DNA of 64,000 nt, taken from assembly GCA_029261875.1 (NCBI GenBank), contig JAJDAL010000006.1, positions 1 to 64,000 on the forward strand, given 5' to 3'. This stretch comes from Deltaproteobacteria bacterium (lineage in GTDB: Bacteria > Myxococcota_A > UBA9160 > JAJDAL01). The translations under genes and the position numbers were made by a program. Positions 61,639 to 64,000 of this stretch are shown here, piece after piece (the stretch's first letter is position 1; the number at the start of each line of letters is the position of its first letter). Below the pieces are notes generated by a model. The model did no database searches and was not told the origin of the DNA. It saw only the letters and a list, made by a program, of their open reading frames with translations.

Positions 61639-62400
61639 CTAAACCGATGCCTCCGCGGATTTCCCGCGGTGGCGTCGGAACATTTCGTAGACCCATTCGG
61701 ATACGGGGTGCTGTTTCAATCGCTCGCCGTAGGCTTCGAGGGAGGCGGGGAGCGGTTGCGGCAGCGGGTACGCGTACTCCGGCGCGCGAAGGCCCGCGCC
61801 CAACAGCGAGGCCGCGGTCAGGTCCGCAACCGAAAACGCGTCGCCCACCAGATAACCACTCGGCTGCAACTCGGCTTGAATTCGGTCCATCACCGCTTCG
61901 ACTTCCTTGGCTCCGCTTTCCGCGGTGGCTTCACTGATGTTGTGACGCGCGCGATAGAAGGGCGTGAAGATCGGAACGAGCGCGCGAAAGACGCGCCGGT
62001 AGTTGTCGGAAAGCCCCATGGTGGCGAAGCGCGCAATGAATTGAGGATCTTCCTGAAACGCACCCATCAACGCGGCAGCGCGAAATTGGTGTCCCAAGTG
62101 TTCGTCGAAAAAGTCTTCGAGTGCGAGGGCCCGCTTGCGCTCGACCGGGTCTTCCGGGTAGAGGGGCACTTCGGGCCAACGCGCTTCGAGCGTTTCGATG
62201 ATGCGCGTCGAATCGGAAATGTACTGCCCGTCCAGAACGAGGATCGGCAGCGTGGGTTTCCCGGTGCGGAACAGGGCGCGCCCGATGTAGCTGGCGGCGA
62301 GGATCGTGCGTTTGTGCGCGATGCCCTTGTAGTCGAGGGCCCAGCGCGCCTTCTCACAGAAATGCGAAATTTGAAAATGCCAGAGTTCGGGCAAGGCCAT
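61639..62400 (-). CDS. Glutathione S-transferase-like protein
   Basis: The 253-residue protein has a thioredoxin-fold N-terminus with the Cys motif [15 protein letters not shown] and [13 protein letters not shown] at the domain-1 end, where Glu/Ser contact glutathione. The all-helical C-terminal domain is long ([20 protein letters not shown]). It resembles bacterial GSTs with an S-x-x-C active site. It precedes gloA in the same unit. Detoxification of an electrophile is likely. Confidence 0.85.
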   Translation of the reverse strand: MALPELWHFQISHFCEKARWALDYKGIAHKRTILAASYIGRALFRTGKPTLPILVLDGQYISDSTRIIETLEARWPEVPLYPEDPVERKRALALEDFFDEHLGHQFRAAALMGAFQEDPQFIARFATMGLSDNYRRVFRALVPIFTPFYRARHNISEATAESGAKEVEAVMDRIQAELQPSGYLVGDAFSVADLTAASLLGAGLRAPEYAYPLPQPLPASLEAYGERLKQHPVSEWVYEMFRRHRGKSAEASV

Positions 62401-62435
62401 GGGGTGCTCCCTGGGCGCCGCACCATTCTACGCGC

Positions 62436-63626
62436 TTAGCTGCGCGGAAGCTCCTCGAAAGGGATGCCCTTGTCGGCCCGCGGCTCCCGGGGCAAGCCCA
62501 ACACGCGTTCCGCTGCCTGGGTCTTCTGGATCTCGTCGGTCCCCCCGGCGATGCGGAAGGCCGGCGCCTGGAGAAAATGACTCTGCCAGGGGCCATCGCC
62601 GCGCATCGCGTCGGGGCCCAGGATACGCACCGCGAGGTCTCCGCCGCGCATCAGGATCCGCGCCAGAGCGAGCTTCATCACCGAGCTTTCGGCGTCGGGC
62701 ATCACGCCTCGGCCCAGCTTCGTGATGATGCGCGCGTTCAGCAGCTCCAGGCTCTTCATGTCGATGTAGAGCTTCGCCAGATCGTCGCGCTCCACAGCGG
62801 AAACGTTGGCCGCGTACTCGCTAACGTGGGCGAGAAGTTCGTCGAAGCTGTACCGAACCAGCACGCCCCCCATGGCCATGCGCTCGTTCATGAGTGTCGT
62901 CATGGCCGCGCCCCAACCGGCGCCTTCGGGCCCCAGACGGTTTTCATCCGGGATGCGAACTTCGTTCAGGAACACTTCGTTGAAATGCGCGTTGCCGGTG
63001 ACCTGGCGCAAGGGGCGCACTTCGATGCCCGGCGACTTCATGTCCAGCAAGAAGAACGTGATGCCTTCGTGCTTGGGAACTTGGGTGTTCGTACGCACCA
63101 GGACGATCCCGAAGTCGCCGTATTGGGCGCCGGAGCACCAGGTCTTCTGGCCCGTGACGACCCACTCGTCACCATCGCGCACGCCGCGCGTCGCCAGGCC
63201 CGCCAGATCCGAGCCGGCGCCGGGCTCGCTGAAGAGCTGGCACCAGATTTCTTCCCCGCGCAGGAGCTTGTCGAGGTAGCGGGTCTTCTGGGCGTCGTTG
63301 CCGTGGGCGATGATGGTGGGACCCGCCATCCCAATGCCCACGACGTAGATGGAATCCGTCAGTCCGGCTTTCGCAGATTCCTGGTTCCAGATGATCTGCT
63401 CGATCGGGCCCAGGCCCCGGCCCCCATACTCCTTGGGCCAGACCACCGCCGCCCAGCCGTTCGCGTACAGGACCTTCTGCCAGGCCCTCGCGCGGGCAAT
63501 TCCGGCTTCCTCGTCGGCGTTGGGGTCGCCGAACATGTCCATTTTGTCTTTCGGGGCGTGGGTTTCCAGGAAGTCCCGGGCCTCGCCCCGAAAGGCCGCT
63601 TCGCTGGGGGAGTCGCGCAGATCCAT
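62436..63626 (-). CDS. Acyl-CoA dehydrogenase
   Basis: The 396-residue ACAD has EPGAGSDLAGLATRGV as the FAD/substrate segment and GGTDEIQKTQAAERVLGLP as the C-terminal FAD contact. It contains a short acidic insert (DMFGDPNADEEAG) near the N-terminus. It is the minus-strand partner of a divergent FadE29-like gene, with a KstR-type box in between. It may act on longer side chains than the igr-type pair; that is inference. Confidence 0.88.
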   Translation of the reverse strand: MDLRDSPSEAAFRGEARDFLETHAPKDKMDMFGDPNADEEAGIARARAWQKVLYANGWAAVVWPKEYGGRGLGPIEQIIWNQESAKAGLTDSIYVVGIGMAGPTIIAHGNDAQKTRYLDKLLRGEEIWCQLFSEPGAGSDLAGLATRGVRDGDEWVVTGQKTWCSGAQYGDFGIVLVRTNTQVPKHEGITFFLLDMKSPGIEVRPLRQVTGNAHFNEVFLNEVRIPDENRLGPEGAGWGAAMTTLMNERMAMGGVLVRYSFDELLAHVSEYAANVSAVERDDLAKLYIDMKSLELLNARIITKLGRGVMPDAESSVMKLALARILMRGGDLAVRILGPDAMRGDGPWQSHFLQAPAFRIAGGTDEIQKTQAAERVLGLPREPRADKGIPFEELPRS

Positions 63627-63636
63627 GGTCTAAAAC

Positions 63637-63650
63637 TATAACATGTTTCA
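63637..63650. promoter_or_regulatory. KstR-type operator box in divergent ACAD promoter
   Basis: TATAACATGTTTCA fits TNNAACNNGTTNNA on both strands. It lies 10 bp upstream of the minus-strand ACAD start (63626) and 70 bp upstream of the plus-strand ACAD (63720). It is the second such box in the window. Confidence 0.65.
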
Positions 63651-63719
63651 ATATTGCCTGCTTCGGGTTATTCTGGGACCACTGGGCGGCCCTCCAGGTG
63701 CGCCCTCAGGGAGACCCCC

Positions 63720-64000
63720 ATGGAAGTGGAATACACGCCGGAACACAAAGCCCTGCGCGACGAGCTCCGCACCTACTTCGCGCGCATGATGACGCCGGAG
63801 CTGGTGGACGAGATCCAGGGCAGCGAGGGCGGCGGCCCCGAATACACCCAAGCGCTCCAGCAAATGGGCGCCGACGGTTGGCTCGGTGTGGGTTGGCCGG
63901 AAGAGTATGGCGGCCGCGGGCTCGGCCCGATGGAACAGTTCATCTTTTCCGACGAGGTCCAGCGCGCGGGTTTTCCGTTGCCCTTCCTCACCCTGAATAC
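63720..64000 (+). CDS. Acyl-CoA dehydrogenase, FadE29-like (partial, cut by window)
   Basis: The first 93 residues begin at ATG 63720 (MEVEYTPEHKALRDELRTYF). MGADGWLGVGWPEEYGGRG and PMEQFIFSDEVQRAG match the first ACAD of the igr-like operon (43759) almost motif for motif. It is therefore a second copy of the FadE29/ChsE2-like type. It is incomplete because the window ends. It shares the divergent promoter with the ACAD at 62436. Confidence 0.85.
   Translation, partial: MEVEYTPEHKALRDELRTYFARMMTPELVDEIQGSEGGGPEYTQALQQMGADGWLGVGWPEEYGGRGLGPMEQFIFSDEVQRAGFPLPFLTLN

Overview
The window is GC-rich, densely packed bacterial DNA with about 60 protein genes and no rRNA or tRNA gene that I can see. 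The gene content (many acyl-CoA dehydrogenases, thiolase-fold/DUF35 pairs, MaoC hydratases, family III CoA-transferases, amidohydrolase-2 proteins, an F420-type luciferase-like oxidoreductase, polyphosphate glucokinase and a c-di-GMP-I riboswitch) suggests an aerobic environmental lineage, perhaps Myxococcota or another former 'deltaproteobacterial' group. No rRNA or marker gene fixes this, so the taxonomy is inference.

Region 1 (1-1,870) looks like a decayed mobile integron. It has the last codons of an integron integrase (catalytic-Tyr segment, + strand), two minus-strand cassettes (a DUF3592-like membrane protein and a polytopic membrane protein with a Cys-rich tail), a well-formed attC between them, and two IS110-type transposase C-termini at the left edge, one probably inside an attC.

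Region 2 (1,876-14,206) has two VOC proteins, an MDR dehydrogenase and an SDR, then an eight-gene operon: hydantoinase B and A, enoyl-CoA hydratase, Ltp2-like protein, DUF35 protein, double-hotdog hydratase and acyl-CoA ligase.

Region 3 (14,207-17,339) has a c-di-GMP-I riboswitch leader followed by two tandem secreted subtilisin-fold proteins. Both have lost all three residues of the catalytic triad at the same positions.

Region 4 (17,375-42,564) is a mosaic of short catabolic operons: amidohydrolases, MDR/SDR dehydrogenases, MaoC + DUF35 + thiolase-like sets, two family III CoA-transferases with an HMG-CoA-synthase-like/DUF35 fusion and an MFS transporter, and a TetR gene. Four promoter regions in regions 2 and 4 share one operator-like inverted repeat, AATCTGA-N7-TCAGATT, which implies a local regulon.

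Region 5 (43,679-54,769) is one long operon with the gene types of the mycobacterial igr sterol side-chain locus: acyl-CoA dehydrogenase, ChsH2-type MaoC-DUF35 fusion, acyl-CoA dehydrogenase, ChsH1-type MaoC, Ltp2-type aldolase, FadA5-type thiolase, 17-beta-HSD4-type SDR, thioesterase, KstR-like TetR regulator, acyl-CoA ligase and a third acyl-CoA dehydrogenase. Its promoter and the divergent promoter at 63,637 both carry the KstR-type box TNNAACNNGTTNNA. Together these suggest degradation of a sterol or sterol-like side chain under a KstR-like repressor.

Region 6 (54,832-59,996) has four tandem secreted beta-helix paralogues whose stop and start codons overlap. Region 7 (59,993-64,000) has a PhyH dioxygenase, glyoxalase I, a GST-like protein and two divergent acyl-CoA dehydrogenases, the last cut by the window edge.
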